From the NCBI GenBank assembly GCA_013812995.1, contig JACCSL010000285.1:1-10762 (forward strand): 10,762 nucleotides of DNA, read 5' to 3'. Numbering within the stretch: the stretch's first letter is position 1; each line of letters starts with the position of its first letter. The DNA is from Ardenticatenales bacterium. Lineage in GTDB: Bacteria; Chloroflexota; Anaerolineae; Ardenticatenales; Ardenticatenaceae. Shown here piece after piece: positions 1 to 4,885 of this stretch. The notes beneath the pieces were generated by a model, which saw only the letters and a program-made list of their open reading frames with translations, was not told the DNA's origin and did no database searches. The position numbers and the translations under genes are program-made.

Positions 1-30
1 TGCATCATGTTGATGGCTATTCCTACCACT

Positions 31-120
31 AGAAAGGAGATTGCCAGGCGATGGCAACGCTTTTCCGCGCCGCGCCATTCCTCCCACGGCTTAAGCTCGT
101 GGGTCTCCTGGCGCTTACCT
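31..120 (+). repeat. Right-end module of a repeated (HEARO/IS605-like) element, copy A
   Basis: This block reappears in expanded form before rpmH (4474-4715). Shared parts, in order, are AGAAAGGAGA (31-40), GCCAGG (43-48), TGGCAA (52-57), GCTTTT, GCGCCGCGCCATTCCTCC, a CCCACG/CGTGGG hairpin (83-103) and CTCCTGGCGCTTACC (105-119). Two unrelated housekeeping genes sharing a long leader that stops at their start codons is best explained by insertion of the same mobile element twice. The CCCACG-type terminal hairpin resembles the subterminal hairpins of IS200/IS605-related elements. Only the right end is in view: whatever lay upstream (omega-RNA, nuclease gene) is outside the window. The left boundary is unknown; the right boundary is at about 119-121. 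Alternative: a shared cis-regulatory leader rather than a transposon end. Confidence 0.6.
33..39 (+). promoter_or_regulatory. AAAGGAG Shine-Dalgarno-like site inside the repeated module
   Basis: AAAGGAG lies 11 nt before ATG 51, the start of a possible leader ORF, and 82 nt before the metG ATG at 122. The metG start has no purine-rich site of its own (GCGCTTACCTT precedes ATG). The same motif recurs at 4476-4482 in the rpmH copy. A 6-bp pairing, GCCAGG (43-48) with CCTGGC (107-112), would loop out most of the intervening RNA. GGAGA (36-40) can also pair with TCTCC (104-108), a competing structure that would hide the site. Confidence 0.4.
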
Positions 121-125
121 TATGA
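51..125 (+). CDS. Possible 24-residue hydrophobic leader peptide coupled to metG
   Basis: ATG 51 opens a 24-codon frame starting MATLFRAAPF and ending LLALTL. It is preceded by AAAGGAG at 11 nt, and its TGA (123-125) overlaps the metG ATG in an ATGA junction. That is the classic arrangement for translational coupling and would supply ribosomes to metG, which has no Shine-Dalgarno of its own. Against it, the frame lies wholly inside the repeated module. The rpmH copy has a TTG at the matching position and a 1-nt length difference, so the peptide is not conserved between copies; the sequence similarity looks like DNA or RNA conservation. The peptide has no recognisable function. It may be a fortuitous ORF that happens to be used. 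Confidence 0.3.
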   Translation: MATLFRAAPFLPRLKLVGLLALTL

Positions 126-1894
126 GCGACACGATTGGTATCTTTGTTGCCTGGCCCTATGCCAACGGCGACCTTCATCTGGGCCATGTGGCAGGGGCCT
201 ATCTGCCTGCCGACGTTTTCGCGCGCTACCACCGCCTGAAGGGCAACCGGGTCTTGATGGTCTCGGGCTCCGACACGCATGGAACACCCATCACAGTACA
301 GGCCAAGGAAGAAGGGGTCACGCCCCGCGCGGTGTTTGAGCGGTACCACCATCAGTTTCTTAAAGGATGGCAGGGGTTGGGAATCACCTTTGACCTCTAC
401 ACCCATACGGATACAGAAAATCATCATGCCATCGCCCAGAGCATCTTTCGCAAGCTGTACGAGCAGGAAGATCTCTACGTGGCGACGGAGAAGCAGCTCT
501 ACGATGAGCAGGCCGGGCAATTCCTGGCGGATCGCTACGTTGAGGGGACCTGCCCCTACTGCGGCTTTGAGAACGCGCGGGGCGATCAGTGCGATAACTG
601 TGGCCGCACCCTGGACGCGCCCGAGCTGAAGAATCCTCGCTCCCGCCTCTCTGGCACCACGCCCGTCATCCGCGAGTCTGAGCACTTCTTCATCAACCTG
701 CCCGCCTACGCCGAGGAGCTGCGTCAGTATATTGAAGCGCAGGAGCATTGGCGGCCTACCGTGCGGAACTTTGTGCTGGCATGGCTGAAGGAGGGTCTCA
801 AGCCCCGCTCGATGACTCGTGATCTCGGATGGGGGATTCCTTCCCCCGTCGAGGGCTGGGAGCAGAAGGTGATGTATGTCTGGTTCGAGGCCGTGATTGG
901 CTACCTGAGCGGCTCCATCGAGTGGGCAAAAAACCAGGGGACGCCGGAGGCTTGGGAAAAGTGGTGGAAGGATAAGGAAGCTCGCACCTATTATTTCATT
1001 GGAAAGGACAACACACCCTTTCATACAGTTCTGTGGGTGACCGAGCTGCTGGGCTATGACCGCGAGTTGAACATTCCCTATGATGTGCCCGCCAACGAGT
1101 TCTTGAATCTGGAGGGGCAGCAATTCTCGAAGAGCCGCCGCTGGGCGATCTGGCTGCCCGATTTCCTGGAGCGCTACGACCCTGACCCGCTGCGCTACTA
1201 CCTCACTGCGATTGCACCCGAGACGAAGGATGCCGATTTTACCTGGGATGGGTTCGTCACGCGGAACAACAGCGAGTTGATCGCCGCCTGGGGGAACCTG
1301 GCCAATCGCGTGTTGAGCTTCGCACACAAGCGATACGATGGAAAGGTTCCCGTACCGCAGGCGCTGGACAAGCGGGACAAGGAGCTACTCCAGACCATTG
1401 AGCAGGGCTTTGAGAGTGTCGGTGCGCTCTATGAGCAGGTGCGGTTGCGGGACGCCCTCAAAGAAGCGATGAGTCTGGCACGCGAGGTCAATCGCTATCT
1501 TGATGAGAAGGCTCCCTGGAAAGCAATCAAAGAAGACCCTGGCGCGGCGGGCACCTCCGTCTATGTGGCCCTGCGCGCCATTGACTCTCTCAAAATCATT
1601 CTCGCGCCGGTGCTTCCGCATACGAGCCAGCAACTCCACGAGTTCTTTGGCTACCAAGAGCCCCTTTTTGGACAGCAGAGGGAGGTGCACTATGAGGAAG
1701 CCACGCGTGGCCACGATGCCGTGATCTACGAGCCGACGGAGGCGGAGCAGGGCAGCAAGAATCGCTGGAAGCTCAGTACTCTCCAACCTGGCACCCCCAT
1801 TCAACCCCCAACCCCGCTCTTCAAAATACTGGATGAGGCGATCATCGAAGAAGAGGTCCAGCGGCTGGGCACGGACGACATTGTGATTCGCTAG
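122..1894 (+). CDS. metG: Methionyl-tRNA synthetase
   Basis: Cytoplasmic class I aminoacyl-tRNA synthetase that charges tRNA-Met with methionine, feeding both initiation and elongation. 590 residues. The Rossmann-fold catalytic domain has the HIGH-type motif HLGH at residues 19-22 and the KMSKS-type motif as FSKS at 335-338. The inserted connective peptide has four cysteines, CPYC (144-147) and CDNC (157-160), the MetG1-type zinc knuckle. A helical anticodon-binding domain follows (about 380-520). The C-terminus stops near residue 590, so the EMAP/Trbp111-like tRNA-binding domain of longer MetG proteins is absent. The start at 122 gives the canonical N-terminal strand leading to YANGDLHLGH. 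It has no Shine-Dalgarno and follows directly on a repeated element end. Identification is very secure. Confidence 0.97.
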   Translation: MSDTIGIFVAWPYANGDLHLGHVAGAYLPADVFARYHRLKGNRVLMVSGSDTHGTPITVQAKEEGVTPRAVFERYHHQFLKGWQGLGITFDLYTHTDTENHHAIAQSIFRKLYEQEDLYVATEKQLYDEQAGQFLADRYVEGTCPYCGFENARGDQCDNCGRTLDAPELKNPRSRLSGTTPVIRESEHFFINLPAYAEELRQYIEAQEHWRPTVRNFVLAWLKEGLKPRSMTRDLGWGIPSPVEGWEQKVMYVWFEAVIGYLSGSIEWAKNQGTPEAWEKWWKDKEARTYYFIGKDNTPFHTVLWVTELLGYDRELNIPYDVPANEFLNLEGQQFSKSRRWAIWLPDFLERYDPDPLRYYLTAIAPETKDADFTWDGFVTRNNSELIAAWGNLANRVLSFAHKRYDGKVPVPQALDKRDKELLQTIEQGFESVGALYEQVRLRDALKEAMSLAREVNRYLDEKAPWKAIKEDPGAAGTSVYVALRAIDSLKIILAPVLPHTSQQLHEFFGYQEPLFGQQREVHYEEATRGHDAVIYEPTEAEQGSKNRWKLSTLQPGTPIQPPTPLFKILDEAIIEEEVQRLGTDDIVIR

Positions 1895-1903
1895 CAGTGC
1901 TAG
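1891..1903. other. Short perfect palindrome at the metG stop codon
   Basis: CTAGCA-G-TGCTAG, 6-bp arms around a single base, spans the metG TAG. Just downstream, GGGCGG and CCGTCC (about 1905-1918) can form a small hairpin with no T-tract. It may be a weak operator or a processing or terminator-like structure before the next gene, or chance. Nothing ties it to a known regulator. Confidence 0.2.
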
Positions 1904-1933
1904 AGGGCGGGCAACCGTCCGTCCTCTTCCTCT

Positions 1934-3250
1934 ATGTCTCCTATGGCGCTTCCACACCGCGTACTTCCCCTGATTATTTTCATCGCCACCTTTTGCCTGG
2001 CGGCGCTTTTTGCCTGGCGAACACCGCCCTGGCTGGCCCCAGATGAACCCGCTCACTACGCTTATGTACAGCATGTCGCCACCACGGGCAGGCCGCCGCG
2101 CCTGGAGGCTCGCTGCTATGATGAGCCCTACAAGAACGCGCTGACCTCAACCAACTTTGCTGACGAGGTGGACCTCAGCCGATTCTGCTACGAGGGCCAC
2201 CAACCCCCCCTCTTCTACTACCTGGCCGCCCCGATCTACCTACTGAGTGACGGATCGCTGCTGGCGCTGCGCCTTTTCTGCGCCCTGCTGGGCGCGGGCG
2301 TGGCAGTGGCCGCGTGGGGCATCGTGCGGGCAGTGGGTGGCAGCGAGCGACTAGCACTGGCAACTGCCGGGATGGTTGCCCTGCTGCCGCAGCACCTGGC
2401 GATGATTGGCTCCTTGAACAACGATGCGCTTACGTTTTTGATCGTGGCGCTATCCGTCTGGCAGATGCTCCGACTGCTGGTGCTGGGCTCCCATACCTCC
2501 CATACGGCTTGGCTCAAGCTTGGTTTCCTCGTCGGTCTCGCCCTGCTGACGAAGACACTGGCATGGGTCGTTTTGCCTCTCTCGGTGCTTACCCTCCTGT
2601 TGCTGAGGGTCAAGGAACCCACACTCTCAATTCCTTCTCTGACACAACGGGGACTCCTCGTGATGGCCGTTGCGGCTCTCTGCATCGTGCCCTGGTTCGG
2701 GCGCAATATCGCCGTCTACGAGGGAACCGATCTGTTGGGACTCCAGAAACATGATGAGATTGCCGTCGGACAACCTCGGACAACGGAAGAAATCGAGCGG
2801 CGCGGGCTGGAGGGAACAGTGAGCAACGGGTTGCAGACCACCTTCAACTCGTTCTGGGGTCAGTTTGGCTGGATGAAGGCTCCCTTAAAACCGCGCGAGT
2901 ATCTGCTGTTACGGATAGTCTCGGGGGCAGCGCTGCTGGGGCTGGCACGCTGGCTGTGGCAGCGTGGGGCATCCAGGGAAGGAATCGATGCGCGCGCCCT
3001 ACTGCTCTTTGCCGTGTGGCTCTTTCTGAACGCAGGTGCCCTGTTCTATTACAACCTGGAGTTTGTTCAGTATCAGGGGCGCTACCTTTTCCCCGCCCTG
3101 ACGCCCTTGGCCTTCTTCTTTATGATGGGGCTGGGTGCGCTCCTACCTGGTCGGGCACGGCCTGTGCCCTGGCTGCTTTTTCTTCTCTTTCTCCTCTATC
3201 TCGATTTTCTTGCTGTCATGGAGCGGCTACCGGGAATGCTGACCTACTAG
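1934..3250 (+). CDS. Polytopic GT-C / DUF2142-like membrane protein, putative glycosyltransferase
   Basis: 438 residues with about ten hydrophobic segments across the whole length (first at about 10-28, last at about 410-430). The first extracytoplasmic loop carries APDEPAHYAYV (D37, E38) and later HQPPLFYYL. An acidic pair after TM1 and a H-x-PP-x-x-Y loop are features of GT-C-fold membrane glycosyltransferases and the related DUF2142 group, which use polyprenyl-phosphate sugars. SFWGQFGWM and QGRYLFPALTPLA in the second half are typical of these proteins as I recall them from Chloroflexota. The likely role is transfer of a sugar to a cell-surface glycan or protein; the substrate cannot be told. 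ATG 1934 has no clear Shine-Dalgarno, and ATG 1943 is an alternative. Its TAG is 1 nt before the original start of the Nudix gene, suggesting co-transcription. Confidence 0.75.
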   Translation: MSPMALPHRVLPLIIFIATFCLAALFAWRTPPWLAPDEPAHYAYVQHVATTGRPPRLEARCYDEPYKNALTSTNFADEVDLSRFCYEGHQPPLFYYLAAPIYLLSDGSLLALRLFCALLGAGVAVAAWGIVRAVGGSERLALATAGMVALLPQHLAMIGSLNNDALTFLIVALSVWQMLRLLVLGSHTSHTAWLKLGFLVGLALLTKTLAWVVLPLSVLTLLLLRVKEPTLSIPSLTQRGLLVMAVAALCIVPWFGRNIAVYEGTDLLGLQKHDEIAVGQPRTTEEIERRGLEGTVSNGLQTTFNSFWGQFGWMKAPLKPREYLLLRIVSGAALLGLARWLWQRGASREGIDARALLLFAVWLFLNAGALFYYNLEFVQYQGRYLFPALTPLAFFFMMGLGALLPGRARPVPWLLFLLFLLYLDFLAVMERLPGMLTY

Positions 3251-3251
3251 C

Positions 3252-3347
3252 ATGGCCCGCTGGCACAATCTTCTGCATCCTTTCTGACGGCGTGCCCCGC
3301 TCTGGCTCCGTCGTCGCCTGATCTGGGCGGGGACAGCGAAGTTTTGC
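3252..3347 (+). pseudogene. N-terminal segment of the Nudix gene, interrupted by an in-frame TGA
   Basis: ATG 3252 starts 1 nt after the stop of the membrane-protein gene, in the same frame as the Nudix ORF. It reads MARWHNLLHPF, then TGA (3285-3287), then RRAPLWLRRRLIWAGTAKFC running straight into the Nudix start at GTG 3348. Hydrophobicity and sequence continue as one N-terminal region across the stop. The position would suit Trp (TGG) mutated to TGA. Other genes here end in TGA (rnpA, jag), so the codon is a normal stop in this genome. It could be a true nonsense mutation, a base-call error, or a site of readthrough. Confidence 0.5.
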
Positions 3348-3728
3348 GTGGGGGTTGCTGCCCTCTGTTTGAATCCGCGCAACGAGTTGCTCCTGCTGGA
3401 ACATCGTTTTCACAATGAGCATCCCTGGGGAATGCCTGGTGGCTGGCTTGACCGTGGGGAAACGCCCCCGGCGGCGGTTCTGCGTGAGATCACAGAGGAA
3501 ACAGGACTCCAAGCAACCATTGTTGACACACTGATGGTGGATGGCGATGGGGAGTGGGTCGAGGTCTACTACCTCTGTCGCGTACCCGACGCAGAGTTGA
3601 CGCTCCAGGCCAGCGAGATGCTTGGATATCGTTGGGTGGACCCGCACGCGAGGGGGCTCAACCTGACACCCAACCAGGAGCGGGCTCGGACGCTTCTGGC
3701 AGCCCGCCTGAAGGCTGAGAAAGGATAG
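3348..3728 (+). CDS. Nudix hydrolase (N-terminally shortened by an upstream in-frame stop)
   Basis: Nudix enzymes cleave nucleoside diphosphates linked to another moiety, using a divalent metal. The complete Nudix box GX5EX7REUXEEXGU is at residues 32-54: G32, E38, R46, E47, E50, E51, G53, L54. The preceding HPWGMPGGWL is standard for the family. From GTG 3348 the protein has 126 residues, but this start falls inside the first beta strand (KFC-VGVAALCLN), so the usual N-terminus is missing; no Shine-Dalgarno precedes GTG 3348. The full frame begins at ATG 3252 and is broken by TGA 3285-3287. All catalytic residues are intact, so the lesion may be recent or bypassed. Substrate unknown. The next gene starts 5 nt after its TAG. 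Confidence 0.8.
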   Translation: MGVAALCLNPRNELLLLEHRFHNEHPWGMPGGWLDRGETPPAAVLREITEETGLQATIVDTLMVDGDGEWVEVYYLCRVPDAELTLQASEMLGYRWVDPHARGLNLTPNQERARTLLAARLKAEKG

Positions 3729-3733
3729 AAGCA

Positions 3734-4042
3734 ATGGGCTTTTTGGAGCGCCTCTTTGGCAAGAAAGCGCCCGAGGATACAGGTATCTACTTTTTCGTGC
3801 GCTGCGTTCATTGCCAGCGTGTGCTGCACACTCGTCTCGATCCCCAGAATCAGCTCTCGCCGCGCGATGAGGGCGGCTACGAGGTTCACAAGGAGCTTAT
3901 GGATGACCGCTGCTTCCGTCGCCTGACCCTCCATGCGACCTTCGATGCCCAGCGCACCATCCTCAGTGCCTTCGTCGATGGGGGCACCCTGATTGACCGT
4001 GAAAGCTGGGAAGCAGAGAAAGATTTGCCCCGCCGTTCGTAA
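3734..4042 (+). CDS. Conserved-looking small CxxC protein, function unknown
   Basis: 102 residues, cytoplasmic by composition. It opens with an amphipathic MGFLERLFGKK followed by YFFVRCVHCQRV, whose C24-x-x-C27 pair and later C60 could bind zinc or form a disulfide; the rest is a mixed alpha/beta region rich in charged residues. The layout (short basic/amphipathic head, CxxC, RLDPQN-type segment, late RCFRR) resembles small hypothetical proteins I associate with Chloroflexota, but I cannot name a family. AAAGGA (3720-3725), overlapping the end of the Nudix gene, is the likely Shine-Dalgarno. It is probably the last gene of the metG-side transcript, because a new promoter follows at 4056. Confidence 0.7.
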   Translation: MGFLERLFGKKAPEDTGIYFFVRCVHCQRVLHTRLDPQNQLSPRDEGGYEVHKELMDDRCFRRLTLHATFDAQRTILSAFVDGGTLIDRESWEAEKDLPRRS

Positions 4043-4055
4043 ATCCCCCCACTTT

Positions 4056-4083
4056 TTGTCAAAGCAAGGGGAATCGGTATAAT
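4056..4083 (+). promoter_or_regulatory. Sigma70-type promoter of the rpmH-rnpA-yidD-yidC-jag cluster
   Basis: TTGTCA (4056-4061) and a consensus TATAAT (4078-4083) are separated by 16 nt. This is the best promoter in the window and points at rpmH. Transcription should start near 4090, giving an unusually long leader of about 630 nt that includes the stem-loop at 4096-4144 and the whole putative HEARO element. Confidence 0.75.
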
Positions 4084-4095
4084 GACGCCAGGAAA

Positions 4096-4144
4096 AACAC
4101 CGCAACCGGGTGGCTGCAAGGTCGAGCCTACCAGAAGCGGTGTT
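4096..4144 (+). promoter_or_regulatory. Stem-loop at the 5' end of the rpmH leader transcript
   Basis: AACACCGC (4096-4103) pairs perfectly with GCGGTGTT (4137-4144). Inside it GGTGGCT pairs with AGCC(T)ACC through one bulged T, capped by a loop of about 9 nt. It begins within about 10 nt of the predicted transcription start. Possible roles are mRNA stabilisation or an autoregulatory ribosomal-protein leader. There is no T-tract, so it is not an intrinsic terminator. Confidence 0.4.
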
Positions 4145-4169
4145 CTCATATTTAATAGGACAACCATAC

Positions 4170-4175
4170 GGAAGG
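4170..4175 (+). promoter_or_regulatory. Candidate displaced (ancestral) rpmH ribosome binding site
   Basis: GGAAGG sits just left of the proposed element boundary, now about 540 nt from the rpmH ATG. Deleting the proposed element (about 4181-4715) would bring it to 5-10 nt from ATG 4719, a normal spacing. This supports the insertion model but depends on the assumed boundaries. Confidence 0.35.
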
Positions 4176-4189
4176 TATATCGTCAGCGA

Positions 4190-4210
4190 CCCACGGATAG
4201 AATCCGTGGG
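4190..4210. repeat. Left-end hairpin, perfect 8-bp inverted repeat
   Basis: CCCACGGA (4190-4197) and TCCGTGGG (4203-4210) flank a 5-nt loop, TAGAA. It matches the style of the CCCACG/CGTGGG hairpin at the right end of both copies, as expected for strand-specific DNA hairpins bound by IS200/IS605-type TnpA. Its 3' arm shares GGG (4208-4210) with the first stem of the RNA below, so both cannot form at once on one strand. Confidence 0.6.
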
Positions 4211-4436
4211 CTTGTGAGAACAAGCCCGTGCTGACCATGGCCTAAGCCCTTTGGGGGCTACGTTATCCTGGTCATGACACCCTGGAATGCGCGCCAGTTC
4301 CAGGCTCTGTCGCCCAGTGTTAAACAGTTTGAGGGTCTAGGACAGTGCACTAGGCATTACAAGCCATGATAACTTTGGCAAGGCACACATTACCCGCGTA
4401 AGCGGTGGTGGCCCGGGGGGAGCCCGGTCGAAAGAT
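4208..4436 (+). ncRNA. HEARO-like (IscB omega-RNA-like) structured RNA, no nuclease gene attached
   Basis: Successive helices are visible on the plus strand. GGGCTTGT (4208-4215) pairs with ACAAGCCC (4220-4227), a perfect 8 bp closed by a GAGA tetraloop. TGACCA (4232-4237) pairs with TGGTCA (4269-4274), enclosing AGCCC/GGGCT. CCTGGAA (4281-4287) pairs with TTCCAGG (4298-4304). CTGTC (4307-4311) pairs with GACAG (4341-4345). CCGG-rich pairs occur near 4413-4428. The stretch ACAAGCCCGTGCTGACC resembles the ACAAGCC-x-GTGCT segment I recall from the OgeuIscB omega-RNA scaffold and HEARO (Rfam HEARO family). In IscB systems this RNA lies just inside the left end and the guide is the flanking DNA upstream, here about 4160-4180. 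Transcription would come from the promoter at 4056. The family name is a recall-based inference; the structured nature is directly visible. Confidence 0.5.
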
Positions 4437-4473
4437 AAAATCCCCCTCCTCTATTCCATCATCCCTTATCACA

Positions 4474-4717
4474 AGAAAGGAGAAGCCAGGGCAGGACTTG
4501 GCAAGGCTTTTTCAGCGCCGCGCCATTCCTCCTACGCTTGCAAAGATACTGTTGGTAAATTCGGTGTCCGTTCGTTTGACGCCCCAAAAGTGCTGCAAAC
4601 AACAGGGCATTTAGGGAAAACCTTGCCTGCCCATGCGGCTAAATGGAGTGAGGATTACAGGCCAAATGAATTTGCCAACAGCATCTTGCAAAGCGTGGGT
4701 TTCCTGGCGCTTACCCC
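4474..4717 (+). repeat. Right-end module of the repeated element, copy B (expanded hairpin)
   Basis: Matches copy A before metG: AGAAAGGAGA (4475-4483 region), GCCAGG (4485-4490), TTGGCAAGGC, GCGCCGCGCCATTCCTCC (4515-4532), hairpin, then TTTCCTGGCGCTTACC (4700-4715). Where copy A has a 21-nt hairpin, copy B has a long imperfect inverted repeat with a loop of about 105 nt. GCCAGG (4485-4490) can pair with CCTGGC (4703-4708) exactly as in copy A. The module stops 3-4 nt before the rpmH ATG. AAAGGAG at 4476-4482 is the only good Shine-Dalgarno-like site upstream of rpmH within the element. Confidence 0.6.
4531..4699. repeat. Long imperfect inverted repeat inside copy B
   Basis: Arms 4531-4562 and 4668-4699 are complementary over about 32 nt, with a few wobbles or mismatches and two single-base bulges; CTGTTGG(T/C)AAATTC is the best-matching inner part. 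The loop of about 105 nt holds a smaller hairpin (GGGCA...TGCCC with an inner AGG...CCT near 4605-4632). It occupies the place of the short CCCACG/CGTGGG hairpin of copy A, so it is either a lengthened terminal hairpin or a small MITE nested in it. Confidence 0.6.
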
Positions 4718-4718
4718 T

Positions 4719-4871
4719 ATGAAACGTACCTGGCAACCGAAGCGCCGCAAGCGCATTCGTACGCACGGCTTTCGCTCTCGCATGGCAACCAAGGATGGGC
4801 GCAATGTCCTGAAGCGACGCCGCGCCAAGGGCCGCCATCGTCTGACCGTGACGATTGCGCGCCGCTACTAG
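4719..4871 (+). CDS. rpmH: 50S ribosomal protein L34
   Basis: 50 residues, very basic, starting [18 protein letters not shown] and containing the family's R-x-R-M-x-T-x-x-G-R-x-V-L-x-x-R-R-x-K-G-R core. L34 is a late-assembling protein of the large ribosomal subunit that contacts 23S rRNA. A longer in-frame extension back to 4590 exists but is not L34-like; MKRTWQP is the invariant start. The ATG is not preceded by a Shine-Dalgarno (GCGCTTACCCCT) and follows directly on the repeated element's right end, which is strange for a highly expressed ribosomal protein. dnaA, the usual upstream neighbour of rpmH in many bacteria, is not on this side. Confidence 0.98.
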   Translation: MKRTWQPKRRKRIRTHGFRSRMATKDGRNVLKRRRAKGRHRLTVTIARRY

Positions 4872-4885
4872 ACACAGAAAGTTAT

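Larger units (their letters stand above)
4181..4715 (+). mobile_element. Putative non-autonomous HEARO / IscB-type (IS200/IS605-related) element inserted before rpmH
   Basis: Between the promoter/leader and the rpmH ATG lie 0.5 kb of non-coding, highly structured DNA. It starts with a perfect 8-bp CCCACGGA/TCCGTGGG hairpin, continues with a HEARO-like RNA, and ends with the right-end module also found before metG. No transposase or nuclease ORF is present, so mobilisation would have to occur in trans. HEARO elements, as I recall, are found beside ATGA or GTGA motifs; here the right end abuts ATGAAA at the rpmH start codon, which also fits the NWRRNA target-adjacent motif reported for OgeuIscB. 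Exact ends are uncertain: left about 4178-4190, right about 4713-4718. No IscB, TnpB or TnpA remnant was seen in any frame. Confidence 0.5.

Noticed and set aside
29..1327. 432-codon minus-strand ORF opposite metG
   Set aside because: Shadow of metG in a GC-rich frame; no recognisable domain and no initiation signal, while the plus-strand MetG is unambiguous.
4045..4070. TCCCC...GGGGA pairing around the -35 region as a terminator for the 3734-4042 gene
   Set aside because: Long loop, short stem and no T-tract on the correct side; it overlaps a much better promoter call.
4208..4436. Group I intron, SRP RNA, tmRNA or RNase P RNA as the identity of the structured RNA
   Set aside because: None of the conserved cores I know for these (group I P-Q-R-S, SRP GNAR loop with its GGAA, tmRNA tRNA-like ends, RNase P P4 core) is visible; HEARO fits the helices, flanks and absence of exons better.
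4405..4614. 69-codon ORF across the right end of the HEARO-like RNA and the repeat module
   Set aside because: Starts at a GTG inside the structured RNA, has no Shine-Dalgarno, is low-complexity and basic, and its frame is not kept in the metG copy. Treated as chance within non-coding DNA.
4590..4718. Upstream in-frame extension of rpmH (43 codons)
   Set aside because: L34 proteins begin at MKRTWQP; the extension runs through the inverted repeat and has no L34-like sequence.
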